Shown here: positions 15,928 to 25,227 of the stretch, one piece after another | How the letters are laid out: every line of letters starts with the position of its first letter | How positions within the stretch are numbered: the first letter of the stretch is position 1 | Assembly (NCBI GenBank): GCA_037045645.1 | Contig: JBAOIH010000004.1 | Coordinates: 310,001 to 374,000, forward strand | Direction of reading: 5' to 3' | DNA from: Nocardioides sp. | GTDB lineage: Bacteria; Actinomycetota; Actinomycetes; Propionibacteriales; Nocardioidaceae | Length of the DNA: 64,000 nucleotides | Notes under the pieces: model-generated | What the model was told of the DNA's origin: nothing | Databases searched by the model: none | The model's input: only the letters and a program-made list of their open reading frames with translations | Made by a program: the position numbers and the translations under genes

Positions 15928-17297
15928 GCCCGACCTGTCATCGCGATCAGGTCGAGCGCCTCGTCGAGTTGGGCCTCGGTGAGTTCCCCGCGGTCGACGA
16001 AGCCCAGGTCGAGCACCGCCTCGCGGATGGTGCTGCCCCGGGCAAGTGCATGCTTGGCGATCTTGGCGGCGGCCTCATAGCCGATCACCCGGTTCAGCGG
16101 CGTGACGATGCTGGCCGACGAGGCGGCGTACGTTGCCATCCGCTCCGCGTCGGCCTCGATCCCGTCCACGCAGCGTTCGGCGAGCAGCGTGATCGAGGTC
16201 GACAGGATCCGGATCGACTCCAGCAGATTGCGGGCGATCACCGGCATCATCACGTTGAGTTCGAAGTTGCCAGACGCGCCCGCCCAGGCGACCGTGGCGT
16301 CGTTGCCCACGACCTGCGCGCACACCATCAGCGTCGCCTCGGGCAGCACCGGGTTGACCTTGCCGGGCATGATGCTCGACCCCGGTTGCAGGTCGGGCAA
16401 GTGGATCTCGGCCAGGCCGGTCGTCGGGCCGGACGACATCCATCTCAGGTCGTTGCAGATCTTGGTCAGCCCGACGGCCACCGTACGCAACACTCCCGAC
16501 AGTTCCACCAGCGAGTCGCGCCCCGACTGCGCCTCGAAATGGTCGCGCGCCTCGGTGAACTCCTGACCCGTGCGCTGTGACAGATCCGCGATGACCTGGG
16601 CGGCGAAGCCCTCCGGGGTGTTGATGCCGGTCCCGACCGCGGTGCCGCCCAGCGGCACCTCTCGTACGCGTGGCAGCACGCTGGTCAGTCGCTCTCCGGC
16701 GTACGCGATGGTCGCCGCGTAGCCACCGAACTCCTGGCCCAGCGTCACCGGAGTCGCGTCCATCAGGTGCGTACGCCCACTCTTCACCAGGTCGGCGAAC
16801 TCGACCGCCTTCGTCGACAGCGACTGCTCCAGCACCTCCAGCGCGGGCAGCAGATCATCCACCACGGCGAGCGCTGCCGCCACGTGGATCGCGGTCGGGA
16901 AGGTGTCGTTGGACGACTGCGAGGCATTGACGTGGTCGTTGGCGTGGGTGCCTGCACCTGCGAGCCGGGCCAGCACCTCGTTGACGTTCATGTTGGTCGA
17001 GGTGCCCGAGCCGGTCTGGAAGACGTCGAGTGGGAACGCGTCGGTGTGCTTCCCGTCGGCGACGGCTGCGGCGGCGTCCGCGATCCGCTGCGCCACGTCG
17101 TGGTCGAGGACGCCGAGGGCGGCGTTCGTACGCGCGGCGCTGCCCTTGAGCAGCGCGAGCGCCCTGATCAGACTCGGCTCCATCCGCGTGCCGCTGATCG
17201 GGAAGTTCTCGATCGCGCGCTGGGTCTGGGCCGCCCACAAGGCGTCCGCGGGGACCTCGATCTCGCCGAGGGAGTCGTGTTCGGTCCGGGTGTCCAC
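15924..17297 (-). CDS. fumC: Class II fumarate hydratase
   Basis: The 457-residue protein has the fumarase/aspartase signature GSSIMPGKVNP and the fumC-specific stretches GSGTSTNMNVNEVLA, NDHVNASQSSNDTFPTA and SGRTHLMDATPVTLGQEF. It interconverts fumarate and L-malate in the cytosol without an iron-sulfur cluster. Start GTG 17297 is 7 nt after TAGCGT. A second, unrelated fumarase (class I) lies 0.75 kb away, so the cell has both oxygen-stable and Fe-S-dependent enzymes. M. tuberculosis has its only fumarase (Rv1098c) at the matching place. Confidence 0.95.
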   Translation of the reverse strand: MDTRTEHDSLGEIEVPADALWAAQTQRAIENFPISGTRMEPSLIRALALLKGSAARTNAALGVLDHDVAQRIADAAAAVADGKHTDAFPLDVFQTGSGTSTNMNVNEVLARLAGAGTHANDHVNASQSSNDTFPTAIHVAAALAVVDDLLPALEVLEQSLSTKAVEFADLVKSGRTHLMDATPVTLGQEFGGYAATIAYAGERLTSVLPRVREVPLGGTAVGTGINTPEGFAAQVIADLSQRTGQEFTEARDHFEAQSGRDSLVELSGVLRTVAVGLTKICNDLRWMSSGPTTGLAEIHLPDLQPGSSIMPGKVNPVLPEATLMVCAQVVGNDATVAWAGASGNFELNVMMPVIARNLLESIRILSTSITLLAERCVDGIEADAERMATYAASSASIVTPLNRVIGYEAAAKIAKHALARGSTIREAVLDLGFVDRGELTEAQLDEALDLIAMTGRA

Positions 17298-17304
17298 GAC
17301 TTCG

Positions 17305-17310
17305 ACGCTA
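17305..17310 (-). promoter_or_regulatory. -10 box TAGCGT for fumC
   Basis: TAGCGT ends 7 nt before the GTG at 17297. It faces the divergent TAGCCT promoter at 17363-17368 across about 50 bp. Confidence 0.5.
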
Positions 17311-17362
17311 CCTGTCGGGTGCGGGGTGGTGGTCGGTTGCGCTGGGCTCAGAGGGGGATCGC

Positions 17363-17368
17363 TAGCCT
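17363..17368 (+). promoter_or_regulatory. -10 box TAGCCT for spermidine synthase-like gene
   Basis: TAGCCT ends 7 nt before the GTG at 17376. Confidence 0.5.
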
Positions 17369-17375
17369 GACGGAC

Positions 17376-18083
17376 GTGGATTTCACCGAGATCGCACGAG
17401 CCGAGTCCCCGCGCGGCGAGGTGGTCCTGCGGCAACGCAGGGTGCGCAACGGCCCCGCCGTGCTGGAACTACGCGCCAACGGGATCTTCGTGATGGATAC
17501 GGCCGAGACCTCCACCGAGGTGGCCCTGGCTGCCGAGGCTCTGGCCGCGATCGCCGACCCCCGCGATGTGGTGATCGGGGGGCTCGGGCTGGGCTTCACA
17601 CTCGAAGCGGTGCTCGCCGATCCGCGAGTCGAGCACGTCACGGTCGTCGAGATCGAGGAAGCACTGATCGGGTGGTTGCGCGACGGCACCGTCCCACACG
17701 GCCAGGCACTGCTGGCTGACCGTCGGGTCAAGATGGTCAACGCCGACCTGGCGATGGCGGTGGTCGAAGCGCGTTCGTCGTACGACCTGCTCCTCCTCGA
17801 CGTCGACAACGGTCCGGGCTACCTGGTGCACGACGCCAACGGCTCCCTCTACGAGCCGGAATTCCTGCGCCGGTGCCGGGCGATCCTCAACCCGGGCGGT
17901 CTGGTTGCGATCTGGTCGGCCGCCGAGGCGCCGGAGTTGGCGGCCACGATGCGTGCGGTGTTCGACCACGTGGAGCAGCGCGCGCTCCCGGTCAGCCTGC
18001 AAGGACGCGAGGTGACGTACTGGCTCTATCTGGCTGGAGAGCAGCGCCCAGTTACTCCGCCGACCGCACCCGGATCCCGGTGA
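17376..18083 (+). CDS. Spermidine synthase-like methyltransferase-fold protein
   Basis: The 235-residue protein has a Rossmann fold of the SpeE type: DVVIGGLGLGFTLEAVLADP, the acidic strand end VTVVEIEEALIGW, VKMVNADLAM and YDLLLLDVDNGPGYLVHDAN. Many actinobacterial members lack proven polyamine activity, so only the fold is firm. The start is 7 nt after a TAGCCT box. The 3' end overlaps the convergent class I fumarase gene by 32 nt. Confidence 0.75.
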   Translation: MDFTEIARAESPRGEVVLRQRRVRNGPAVLELRANGIFVMDTAETSTEVALAAEALAAIADPRDVVIGGLGLGFTLEAVLADPRVEHVTVVEIEEALIGWLRDGTVPHGQALLADRRVKMVNADLAMAVVEARSSYDLLLLDVDNGPGYLVHDANGSLYEPEFLRRCRAILNPGGLVAIWSAAEAPELAATMRAVFDHVEQRALPVSLQGREVTYWLYLAGEQRPVTPPTAPGSR

Positions 18084-19746
18084 TCGGCACGGTGACCGCG
18101 CCGGAGGGGTCGGTGAAGAAGTCGTTGCCCTTGTCATCGACCACGATGAACGCCGGGAAGTCCTCGACCTCGATCTTCCAGATCGCCTCCATGCCGAGTT
18201 CTTCATATTCCAGCACCGACACCGACTTGATGCAGTCTTGCGCCAAGCGCGCGGCCGGACCGCCGATCGAGCCGAGATAGAAGCCGCCGTGCTCGTCGCA
18301 CGACTCGGTCACGACCTTGGAGCGGTTGCCCTTGGCCAGCATCACCATCGAGCCGCCCGCGGCCTGGAACTGGGAGACGTACGAGTCCATCCGGCCCGCG
18401 GTCGTGGGACCGAACGACCCCGACGCCATCCCGTCCGGCGTCTTGGCCGGTCCGGCGTAATAGACCGGGTGATCGCGCAGGTAGGCGGGCATCTCCTCGC
18501 CCGCGTCGAGGCGCTCCTTGATCTTGGCGTGCGCGATGTCGCGGGCGACCACCAACGGCCCGGTGAGTGACAACCGGGTCTTGACCGGATGTTTGGACAA
18601 CTCCGCCAGGATCTCCGGCATCGGCAAAGACAGGTCGATGTCGACCACCGAGCCGCCCGAGATCTCGTCCGAGATCCCGTCGGTGGGCATGTAGTGCGCC
18701 GGGTCGGTCTCCAACTGCTCCAGGAAGACGCCTTCTGCGGTGATCTTGCCCAGCGCCTGCCGGTCTGCCGAGCACGAGACCGCGATCGCGACGGGGCAGG
18801 AGGCGCCGTGGCGCGGCAGGCGTACGACCCGCACGTCGTGGCAGAAGTACTTGCCCCCGAACTGCGCCCCGATGCCGAACGACTGCGTCAACTCGAAGAC
18901 CTTCTCCTCCAACTCGACGTCACGGAAGCCGTGCGCGTGCATGGAACCGGTCGTCGGCAGATCGTCGAGGTAGTGCGCGGACGCGTACTTCGCGGTTTTC
19001 AGCGCGAACTCCGCAGATGTCCCGCCGATCACGATCGCGAGGTGGTACGGCGGGCAGGCAGCCGTGCCCAACGAGCGGATCTTCTCGTCCAGGAACTCCA
19101 GGATCCGCGTCGGGTTGAGCACCGCCTTGGTCTCCTGGAAGAGGAACGACTTGTTGGCCGACCCGCCGCCCTTGGCCATGAAGAGGAACTTGTACTCGGG
19201 CTGGTCGCTTGCGGGCGTCGAATAGATCTCGATCTGCGCCGGCAGGTTGGTGCCGGTGTTCTTCTCCTCGTACGTCGTCAGCGGCGCCATCTGCGAATAG
19301 CGCAGGTTGAGCTTGGTGTACGCGTCGTACACCCCGCGCGAGATCGCCTCACCGTCGTCGGTGCCGGTGAGCACCCGCTCGGACTTCTTGCCCATCACGA
19401 TCGCGGTGCCGGTGTCCTGACACATCGGGAGCACGCCACCCGCCGAGATGTTGACGTTCTTGAGCAGGTCCAGCGCCACGAAACGGTCGTTGCCGGACGC
19501 CTCGGGGTCGTCGATGATCTTGCGCAGTTGCGCCAGGTGACCAGGCCGCAGATAGTGCGAGATGTCGTGCATCGCCTCGGCCGTGAGCGCTTGGATCGCC
19601 TCGGGTGAGACGCGCAGGAAAGTCTGCCCGTCGGCTTCGAACGTCGACACGCCCTCGGTCGTGATGAGTCGCCACGGCGTCTCGTCGGCACCGTTGGAGC
19701 CGTGGGTGGGAAGGAGATCTGAATAGCGGAACTCGGGGCTGCTCAC
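18052..19746 (-). CDS. Class I (4Fe-4S) fumarate hydratase
   Basis: The 564-residue protein is a full-length class I fumarase. It contains GVLPMCQDTGTAIVMGKK with a likely cluster Cys, the middle Cys stretches TAACPPYHLAIVIGG and HGASCPVAIAVSCSADRQ, and the C-terminal TRLSLTGPLVVARDIAHAK with PVYYAGPAKTPDGMASGSFG. It hydrates fumarate to malate and needs an intact iron-sulfur cluster. Start GTG 19746 is 6 nt after TAGCCT (19753-19758). Confidence 0.93.
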   Translation of the reverse strand: MSSPEFRYSDLLPTHGSNGADETPWRLITTEGVSTFEADGQTFLRVSPEAIQALTAEAMHDISHYLRPGHLAQLRKIIDDPEASGNDRFVALDLLKNVNISAGGVLPMCQDTGTAIVMGKKSERVLTGTDDGEAISRGVYDAYTKLNLRYSQMAPLTTYEEKNTGTNLPAQIEIYSTPASDQPEYKFLFMAKGGGSANKSFLFQETKAVLNPTRILEFLDEKIRSLGTAACPPYHLAIVIGGTSAEFALKTAKYASAHYLDDLPTTGSMHAHGFRDVELEEKVFELTQSFGIGAQFGGKYFCHDVRVVRLPRHGASCPVAIAVSCSADRQALGKITAEGVFLEQLETDPAHYMPTDGISDEISGGSVVDIDLSLPMPEILAELSKHPVKTRLSLTGPLVVARDIAHAKIKERLDAGEEMPAYLRDHPVYYAGPAKTPDGMASGSFGPTTAGRMDSYVSQFQAAGGSMVMLAKGNRSKVVTESCDEHGGFYLGSIGGPAARLAQDCIKSVSVLEYEELGMEAIWKIEVEDFPAFIVVDDKGNDFFTDPSGAVTVPITGIRVRSAE

Positions 19747-19752
19747 AGGCTC

Positions 19753-19758
19753 AGGCTA
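19753..19758 (-). promoter_or_regulatory. -10 box TAGCCT for class I fumarase
   Basis: TAGCCT ends 6 nt before the GTG at 19746. Confidence 0.5.
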
Positions 19759-19775
19759 CTCAGTGTGAGCCCGGC

Positions 19776-21377
19776 TCAGGAGGGGGACGTGCGTACGCCG
19801 AGCAACGCCTTGGTCAGCGCCTCGACGAACTCCGGCGCGGCCTTGATGGGGGCGCGATCACGAGGCGCCGTGGAGTAACTGCCCCAGCCACGCGGTGGCT
19901 GCACCTCGACCCGGATCGTCAGGGCGCCCGGGTCGCCCGCGTTGCCGAGAGCGATCTCGGCCGTATGCACATGGCGGTCTCTGCTGGGATTCACCAGTGC
20001 CGGATGACCGGCGATCTCGGTCTCTGCCGCACCGCGCATCGGCTGGGTCGACGCGTGCAGCCTGACCGTCACAGCGTGATCGGGCCGCACCCACAGGCAA
20101 TCGAGAGTGCGTCCACTCGACTCCGGACTCGAGAGCCCCGGGTTGAGATCGACGGTGGTAGCGGCGAATCCGGCGCCGAAGTGCTGCTCGACAAGCGAGG
20201 CCGAGGCGGCACACAGCACGTCCGGCTCCACCTCGCCCTGCGCGATCAGGTCGGCCGGATCGTCGGGCACGTCGACCTCGCGAGCCGGGGCACACTCCAG
20301 GCCGGCATCGGGATCGACGTCCACGCAAGCGCCCACACCCGGCACGTCTTGGTCGTCCCAGGCATAAACCAGTTCGGCCTTGGACGCCGCGGCGAGGGGA
20401 GCGGCTGGGATGGCCTCGATCACCTTGCGGGTGTTCTCGCGCCACGATTCGCAAGGAGAGATGACGCGCGCGATGAGACGACCACCGCCAGCAGCGGGGC
20501 CGTCGTACGCGCCGTAGTCGAAATGCGTGAGACATTCGTCCTCGTCGTCCCACGTGGTGAGTCGGGTCTGGGTGCCCGCGACGTCGACGTATCTGCCGTC
20601 CCAGCCGCCCTCGTCCACCCAGCGTCGTAGGGGCGGGCCCGCGCTGATCTCCAACGTGACGGCGGGCTCGTCAGCGGTTCCCGACGCCAGCGCGCAACTT
20701 TGCTGACCGCCGTCCGGCCGTTCGTACGACCGGTCGTCGTCCGCAGGTCCGAAAGCGGACTCCAGGATCCCGCAGGCGGTCAACCGCGCTCGCCCCTCCG
20801 GCCGCATCAGCGACTCGGTGTCGTCGAGCAGTTCGGTCGCGGCGGCAGCGGCGTATGCCTCCACCGTCGAGCAATCCACCTGGGCCGCGTACTTCTCGGC
20901 CTCCTCCAGCGTCAGCGCACCATCTCCGGGGTCGGGCTTGTCGCCTTCGGGGCGACCCCAGAACTCGATTGCGTGCGTCTGGCTGACGGGAAGCCAGACC
21001 GAGCAGAGACCGAGCAGGGGGCTCTCCCGATAGGCCACGACTCCGTTGAGGTCGAAGCGCTCCCTGCTCCACCGGGCGTCGGGGCCGAACGCTTCGAATG
21101 TCGTGACCCGGACGTCGTTGTCCGCCTCCAGGCGGCACGAATGCGGCGCGCCCAGCCGACGAACGCTGGGCATGCCGTCCAGACGGGGGAGGAGGTCGCA
21201 CGGGGCCAGGGCAGCGGTCGTCACGTCCACCTCCGCGGTGTCCTTGTCGGCCGGGCCCTCAGGGATGGTGCGTGTGATTGTCTTGCGTGGCTCAAGCGTG
21301 TCCACGTCCTCGGAATCGCACGCCGACAGCGTGGCCGTGGCAAGCACGAGAGCTGTGGCGAGTGTCAGTGTCCGCAT
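19776..21377 (-). CDS. Lipoprotein of unknown function
   Basis: The 533-residue protein has a lipoprotein signal (MRTLTLATALVLATATLSAC) with lipobox LSAC, so it is probably anchored to the outer face of the membrane. The mature part shows repeated Cys-containing modules, each with an acidic linker followed by a pattern like SCRLEADNDVRVT, DCSTVEAYAAAAATELLDD, or DCLWVRPDHAVTVRL. This hints at three related DUF3558-like domains. ATG 21377 has CTGGAGGACACC immediately upstream. No operon partner is evident; the DUF1707 gene is divergent. Confidence 0.65.
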   Translation of the reverse strand: MRTLTLATALVLATATLSACDSEDVDTLEPRKTITRTIPEGPADKDTAEVDVTTAALAPCDLLPRLDGMPSVRRLGAPHSCRLEADNDVRVTTFEAFGPDARWSRERFDLNGVVAYRESPLLGLCSVWLPVSQTHAIEFWGRPEGDKPDPGDGALTLEEAEKYAAQVDCSTVEAYAAAAATELLDDTESLMRPEGRARLTACGILESAFGPADDDRSYERPDGGQQSCALASGTADEPAVTLEISAGPPLRRWVDEGGWDGRYVDVAGTQTRLTTWDDEDECLTHFDYGAYDGPAAGGGRLIARVISPCESWRENTRKVIEAIPAAPLAAASKAELVYAWDDQDVPGVGACVDVDPDAGLECAPAREVDVPDDPADLIAQGEVEPDVLCAASASLVEQHFGAGFAATTVDLNPGLSSPESSGRTLDCLWVRPDHAVTVRLHASTQPMRGAAETEIAGHPALVNPSRDRHVHTAEIALGNAGDPGALTIRVEVQPPRGWGSYSTAPRDRAPIKAAPEFVEALTKALLGVRTSPS

Positions 21378-21456
21378 GGTGTCCTCCAGGGGTCCGAGCG
21401 TGGTCACTCCTTCCCCGGGCGCGGCATTCGACACCCCGGTTGCGGGACTTCCCCGA

Positions 21457-21462
21457 TAGCCT
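21457..21462 (+). promoter_or_regulatory. -10 box TAGCCT for DUF1707 gene
   Basis: TAGCCT ends 8 nt before the ATG at 21471, one base longer than the usual spacing here. Confidence 0.35.
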
Positions 21463-21470
21463 TGCCGCCC

Positions 21471-22112
21471 ATGGGAGACATGCAGCGCCCCGACCCCTCC
21501 AAGTTCCGGGTGTCCGACGACGACCGGCACAAGGTGGCCGAGCTGCTGCGCGAGGCGGCGGGCGCCGGACGCTTGGACCTGGACGAATTGGACGAGCGGC
21601 TCGAGAAGGCGTACGCCGCCAAGACGTACGCCGATCTCATCCCCATCACTGCGGACCTGCCGTCACAGGCGGCAACCCCCCAGGTGCCGGCCGCGCATGC
21701 CCGCGGTGACCACCTGCCCGTGCCCGGCGCCACGCACAGCGCCACCACAGCGGTGCTGAGCGAGGTCAAGCGCGAGGGGGCCTGGCTGGTGCCGGAGTTC
21801 AGCACTGCGTTCGCGTTCATGGGTGATGTCACGCTCGACCTGCGCGAAGCGACTCTGGAGAGTGACGAGGTGACGATCACCGTCACCGCGATCATGTCCG
21901 ACGTCAAGGTGATCGTGGACGCCCACACGCGCGTCGAACTCGACGGCACGCCGATCCTGGGGGAGTTCAAACAGGGCAAGGAACACCTCCCTGCTCAGTT
22001 CGACGCCAACAGTCCGCTGGTCCGGATCAAGGGCTTGGCGTTGCTGGGTTCGGTCAAGTCCATCCGGCAGCCTCCGCGAGGTACGCCCCGGAAGTTCCTC
22101 GGCACCTTCTGA
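21471..22112 (+). CDS. DUF1707 protein with LiaF-like C-terminal domain
   Basis: The 213-residue protein starts with a DUF1707 domain (FRVSDDDRHKVAELLREAAG, LDLDELDERLEKAYAAKTYADL). A proline-rich linker leads to a beta-helix-like region as in LiaF/cell-wall-active antibiotic response proteins (AFMGDVTLDLREATLESDEV, ITVTAIMSDVKVIVDAHTRV). Such proteins are common in actinobacteria; some relatives sense envelope stress. No membrane segment is seen, so it is probably cytoplasmic. It ends 4 nt before the convergent GH36 stop. Confidence 0.8.
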   Translation: MGDMQRPDPSKFRVSDDDRHKVAELLREAAGAGRLDLDELDERLEKAYAAKTYADLIPITADLPSQAATPQVPAAHARGDHLPVPGATHSATTAVLSEVKREGAWLVPEFSTAFAFMGDVTLDLREATLESDEVTITVTAIMSDVKVIVDAHTRVELDGTPILGEFKQGKEHLPAQFDANSPLVRIKGLALLGSVKSIRQPPRGTPRKFLGTF

Positions 22113-22116
22113 CTCG

Positions 22117-24225
22117 TCACCGCCTGGTCAGGTGCACCAGGTGGATGCTCTGCGGCCTGATCCGTGGCATCCAGAAGCCGCGTCCGGCAAGATCCGCACC
22201 CGTCATCGGCACTGCGCCGGTCGGCCCGACCTCGAACGGCTTGACCGACTTGCTGGCCTCGTACGGGCAGACCGGGCCTTCCCAAGCCAGGTCGTAGGCC
22301 GCGTCGGGAGTCAGGCCCGGCACTCGCACCCAGACCCCGCGGTTGGAGTTGGGTTCGTCGAGTTGGACGTGCGCGATCAGCGCCTGCGCTGCATCCGTGG
22401 CCACCACGCCGTGCAACAGCACGGTCGGGTCGGCGGACTCCGGTCGCACCATGCGGCCTGAGTGCAGCAGGGGGCGCAACCGCTTGAACCGGGTGATCCA
22501 CGAGGCCAGCGTGTCCAGGTCCTCGTCACTGGCCTGGGTCAGATCCCATTCGATGCCGAAGGCACCGAACATCGCGGTCGCGGCCCGAAAGTCCAGCGAG
22601 AATGTGCGCCACGTGCCGTGCTGAACCGGCGCCGAGACGTGCGCACCGGCCAGTTCGGGCGCGATCAGTTGAGTGGTCCAGCGCTGGATCTGCTGACGGG
22701 CCAGTGCGTCGGTGAGGTCACTGGTCCAGAAGCGCTCCACCCGCTCCGCGACGCCGAGGTCGATACGACCCCCACCCGAGGCACAGGACTCCCACGCGAC
22801 CGCCGGATGGGCAGCACGCAGCCGGTCCAACAGGTCGTAGTAGGCGAGGGTCTGCAGGTGTGGCGCAGGAGCGCCGTCCGCAGCGCCGCGCCCGGCGTCG
22901 AGCAGGTCGCGGTTGTGGTCCCACTTGACGTAGGAGATGTCGTAACGCCCCAGCACGGCTGAGACCCGCTCGAAAAGATAGTCGACGACCTCGGGGCGCG
23001 TCAGGTCCAATACCTGCTGCTGGCGGTGCTCCAGCGGCAGCCGGTCACCACTGGACAGCAGCCAGTCCGGGTGCTCGCGATAGAGGTCGGAATCGACGTT
23101 GATCATCTCGGGTTCGAACCACAATCCGAACTCCATGCCCAGCCGTTTGGCGTGCTGGATGATCGGCTCCAAGCCGTCGGGCCAGACGTCCTCGTCGACA
23201 TACCAGTCGCCCAACCCCGCGTGATCGTCGCGCCGGTGGCGAAACCACCCGTCGTCGAGTACGAATCGCTCGACACCGACTCGCGCAGCACGCTCGGCGA
23301 TCGCCTTGAGCCGCTCCAGGTCGTGGTCGAAGTAGACCGCCTCCCACACGTTGAGGATGACCGGTTGTACGCCGGGATGCACCGGCAACGAGCGTTGCCA
23401 GGCGTGCCACTGCGCCGCGATCTGGTCGAGACCGTCGGTGGCAGCGGCGAACATCACCCACGGGGAGGCGTACGACTCGCCTTGGGCCAGACACATCTCG
23501 CCGGGCAACAAGTGTTCACCGCCGCCCAGGGTCGTCCCGGTGGCCGCGCCTCGCTCCACCCGCAGCACGCTGTTGCCGCTCCACGCGACGTGGCAGGCCA
23601 AAACGGTGCCGTGGGTGGTCCCGAATCCGGGCGTGCCGACGGCGACCAGTGTCGCGGCGTCGAGCCCGGGGCGCCCGCCGCGCCCCTCGCGCAGCCAAAG
23701 GCCGTCGGTGATGTGGTGGCGCTGAGGGGAACGTTCGCCCTCGTGGCGGCCGGTGAAGTCGAGCAGTTCGGTGCAGCGATCCTCGACCGGGATCACGACC
23801 TCGAGACCCTCGACGACGTAGGGATCAGCGCTCAAGTTGGTGACACTCGCGCGCCCGCGCAGGGCGCCGCCGGCCAGAGACTCGTACGTCACCGTCACCT
23901 CGAGCCCGGCAGCCTCGTCGCGGCCGGTGAACGTGAGAGAGACCTCGCTCGACTCGGTGCTAGTAGGCCGGAACCACGGCGTCCAACTGCGGCCGGGTCC
24001 GGCCGTGGTCAGTCGATGCCCCCTCAGGTGCGGGCGTACGAACCTCTCGTGCGCGTGTTCGCCCAGGAGCGGAAGTCCCGGTCCGTTGATGGCCAGGGGA
24101 GTGGGGCAGGCTCCCGAGGTCCCGCTCTGCGCCGCGCCAACCCAGTGGATCGTGGCCAGACGGTCGTCGTGCTCGGACCAGACCAGGCTTGTCGTGGCGG
24201 TGTCGGCGTGGGCAGGAAACAACAT
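22117..24225 (-). CDS. GH36 alpha-galactosidase
   Basis: The 702-residue protein has the GH36 layout. An N-terminal beta-supersandwich leads into a (beta/alpha)8 barrel starting NVWEAVYFDHDLERLKAIAE and FVLDDGWFRHRRDDHAGLGD. The nucleophile Asp lies in DISYVKWDHNRD and the acid/base Asp in RVERFWTSDLTDALARQQIQ, after WESCASGGGRID. It would release alpha-1,6-galactose from raffinose, stachyose or melibiose in the cytosol, as no signal peptide is present. ATG 24225 is chosen from homology; no strong ribosome site is seen. It is last in the transporter operon, 84 nt after the permease gene. Confidence 0.9.
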   Translation of the reverse strand: MLFPAHADTATTSLVWSEHDDRLATIHWVGAAQSGTSGACPTPLAINGPGLPLLGEHAHERFVRPHLRGHRLTTAGPGRSWTPWFRPTSTESSEVSLTFTGRDEAAGLEVTVTYESLAGGALRGRASVTNLSADPYVVEGLEVVIPVEDRCTELLDFTGRHEGERSPQRHHITDGLWLREGRGGRPGLDAATLVAVGTPGFGTTHGTVLACHVAWSGNSVLRVERGAATGTTLGGGEHLLPGEMCLAQGESYASPWVMFAAATDGLDQIAAQWHAWQRSLPVHPGVQPVILNVWEAVYFDHDLERLKAIAERAARVGVERFVLDDGWFRHRRDDHAGLGDWYVDEDVWPDGLEPIIQHAKRLGMEFGLWFEPEMINVDSDLYREHPDWLLSSGDRLPLEHRQQQVLDLTRPEVVDYLFERVSAVLGRYDISYVKWDHNRDLLDAGRGAADGAPAPHLQTLAYYDLLDRLRAAHPAVAWESCASGGGRIDLGVAERVERFWTSDLTDALARQQIQRWTTQLIAPELAGAHVSAPVQHGTWRTFSLDFRAATAMFGAFGIEWDLTQASDEDLDTLASWITRFKRLRPLLHSGRMVRPESADPTVLLHGVVATDAAQALIAHVQLDEPNSNRGVWVRVPGLTPDAAYDLAWEGPVCPYEASKSVKPFEVGPTGAVPMTGADLAGRGFWMPRIRPQSIHLVHLTRR

Positions 24226-24259
24226 GTCGCAGACTTTCAGAGAGTCGGGTCGAAATGGA

Positions 24260-24296
24260 AGAGGCGCCGGCACGGACGAGCCGGGCCGACGCCTCT
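24260..24296 (-). terminator. Intercistronic hairpin between permease and GH36 genes
   Basis: AGAGGCG pairs with CGCCTCT around a smaller CCGGC/GCCGG pairing. No T-run follows, so it may limit read-through or protect the upstream mRNA. Confidence 0.4.
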
Positions 24297-24309
24297 GGAA
24301 AGGCAGCAC

Positions 24310-25227
24310 CTAGCCCTTGACGGCTCCGGCCGTCATGCCGCGGACGAAGAACCGCTGCAAGGCCAAGAACACCAAGATCGGCACGATCATCGAGAACACG
24401 CCACCGGCGGTGACGAGTTCCTGACCGCTGCCCATCTGGCCGGTGAGCTTGGTCATCGCCACCGTCACCGGCTCGTTGTCACCGGGGCCGATGAACATCA
24501 GCGCGACCAGCAGGTCGTTCCAGACCCACAGGAACTGGAAGATCGCGAAGGACGCGAGCGCGGGCACCGACATCGGCAATACCAGTCGGAAGAAGGTCTG
24601 GAAGTGACTGGCGCCGTCGATCTTGGCCGACTCGATGACCGTCTTGGGCAGCGTGGCCATGTAGTTGCGCAGGATGTAGATGGCCAGCGACATGCCGAAG
24701 CCGACGTGGGCCAGCCACACGGCCGGAAAGGTGCCGTACATCCCAAGTTGGCTGTAGAGCTTCAGGATCGGACCCAACGCCACGAAGTTCGGGATCACCA
24801 ACAGGCTCACCACGAGCAGGAACAGGAAGTCGCGTCCCCAGAACTCCATGAACGTGAACGCGTACGCCGCGAATGCCGCCACCAGGATCGGGATGAACGT
24901 GGCGGGAAGGGTGATGGCGAAGGTGTTGATGAACGCCTGCCCCATGTTGGCGCCCTGGATGGCGTTGTCGTAGTTGTCCAGGGTCATTCGGCCCCACGCG
25001 TCGGGGTTGGTGAAGACCGTCCACCAGCCGGTGCGCTGGGCGTCCTCGAACGGACGGAAGGAGGTGATCACCGTGCCGAGGGTGGGCACAATCCAGAGGA
25101 AGCAGATGACAGCCAGGACCAACTTGGTCGCCCAGCCGGCCTTGGCCGGGTTGGGGTCGAAGTGGGTGGCGCGCTTCTTGCGCTTGGCTGCGGTCGGGGT
25201 CGCAGCGACCGGTGTCTGAACACTCAC
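24310..25227 (-). CDS. CUT1 sugar ABC transporter permease (MalG type)
   Basis: The 305-residue protein has six hydrophobic segments and the permease EAA loop KTVIESAKIDGASHFQTFFR, which docks on the ATPase. It ends with a short C-terminus after RFFVRGMTAGAVKG, typical of MalG-like partners. The GTG start overlaps the stop of the MalF-like gene (GTGA), so the two are translated together. It would import an oligosaccharide with the neighbouring permease and binding protein. Confidence 0.9.
   Translation of the reverse strand: MSVQTPVAATPTAAKRKKRATHFDPNPAKAGWATKLVLAVICFLWIVPTLGTVITSFRPFEDAQRTGWWTVFTNPDAWGRMTLDNYDNAIQGANMGQAFINTFAITLPATFIPILVAAFAAYAFTFMEFWGRDFLFLLVVSLLVIPNFVALGPILKLYSQLGMYGTFPAVWLAHVGFGMSLAIYILRNYMATLPKTVIESAKIDGASHFQTFFRLVLPMSVPALASFAIFQFLWVWNDLLVALMFIGPGDNEPVTVAMTKLTGQMGSGQELVTAGGVFSMIVPILVFLALQRFFVRGMTAGAVKG

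Noticed and set aside
22117..24225. Alternative upstream start of the alpha-galactosidase
   Set aside because: The frame is open to 24309 but the extra residues are Arg/Pro-rich and overlap an intercistronic hairpin.
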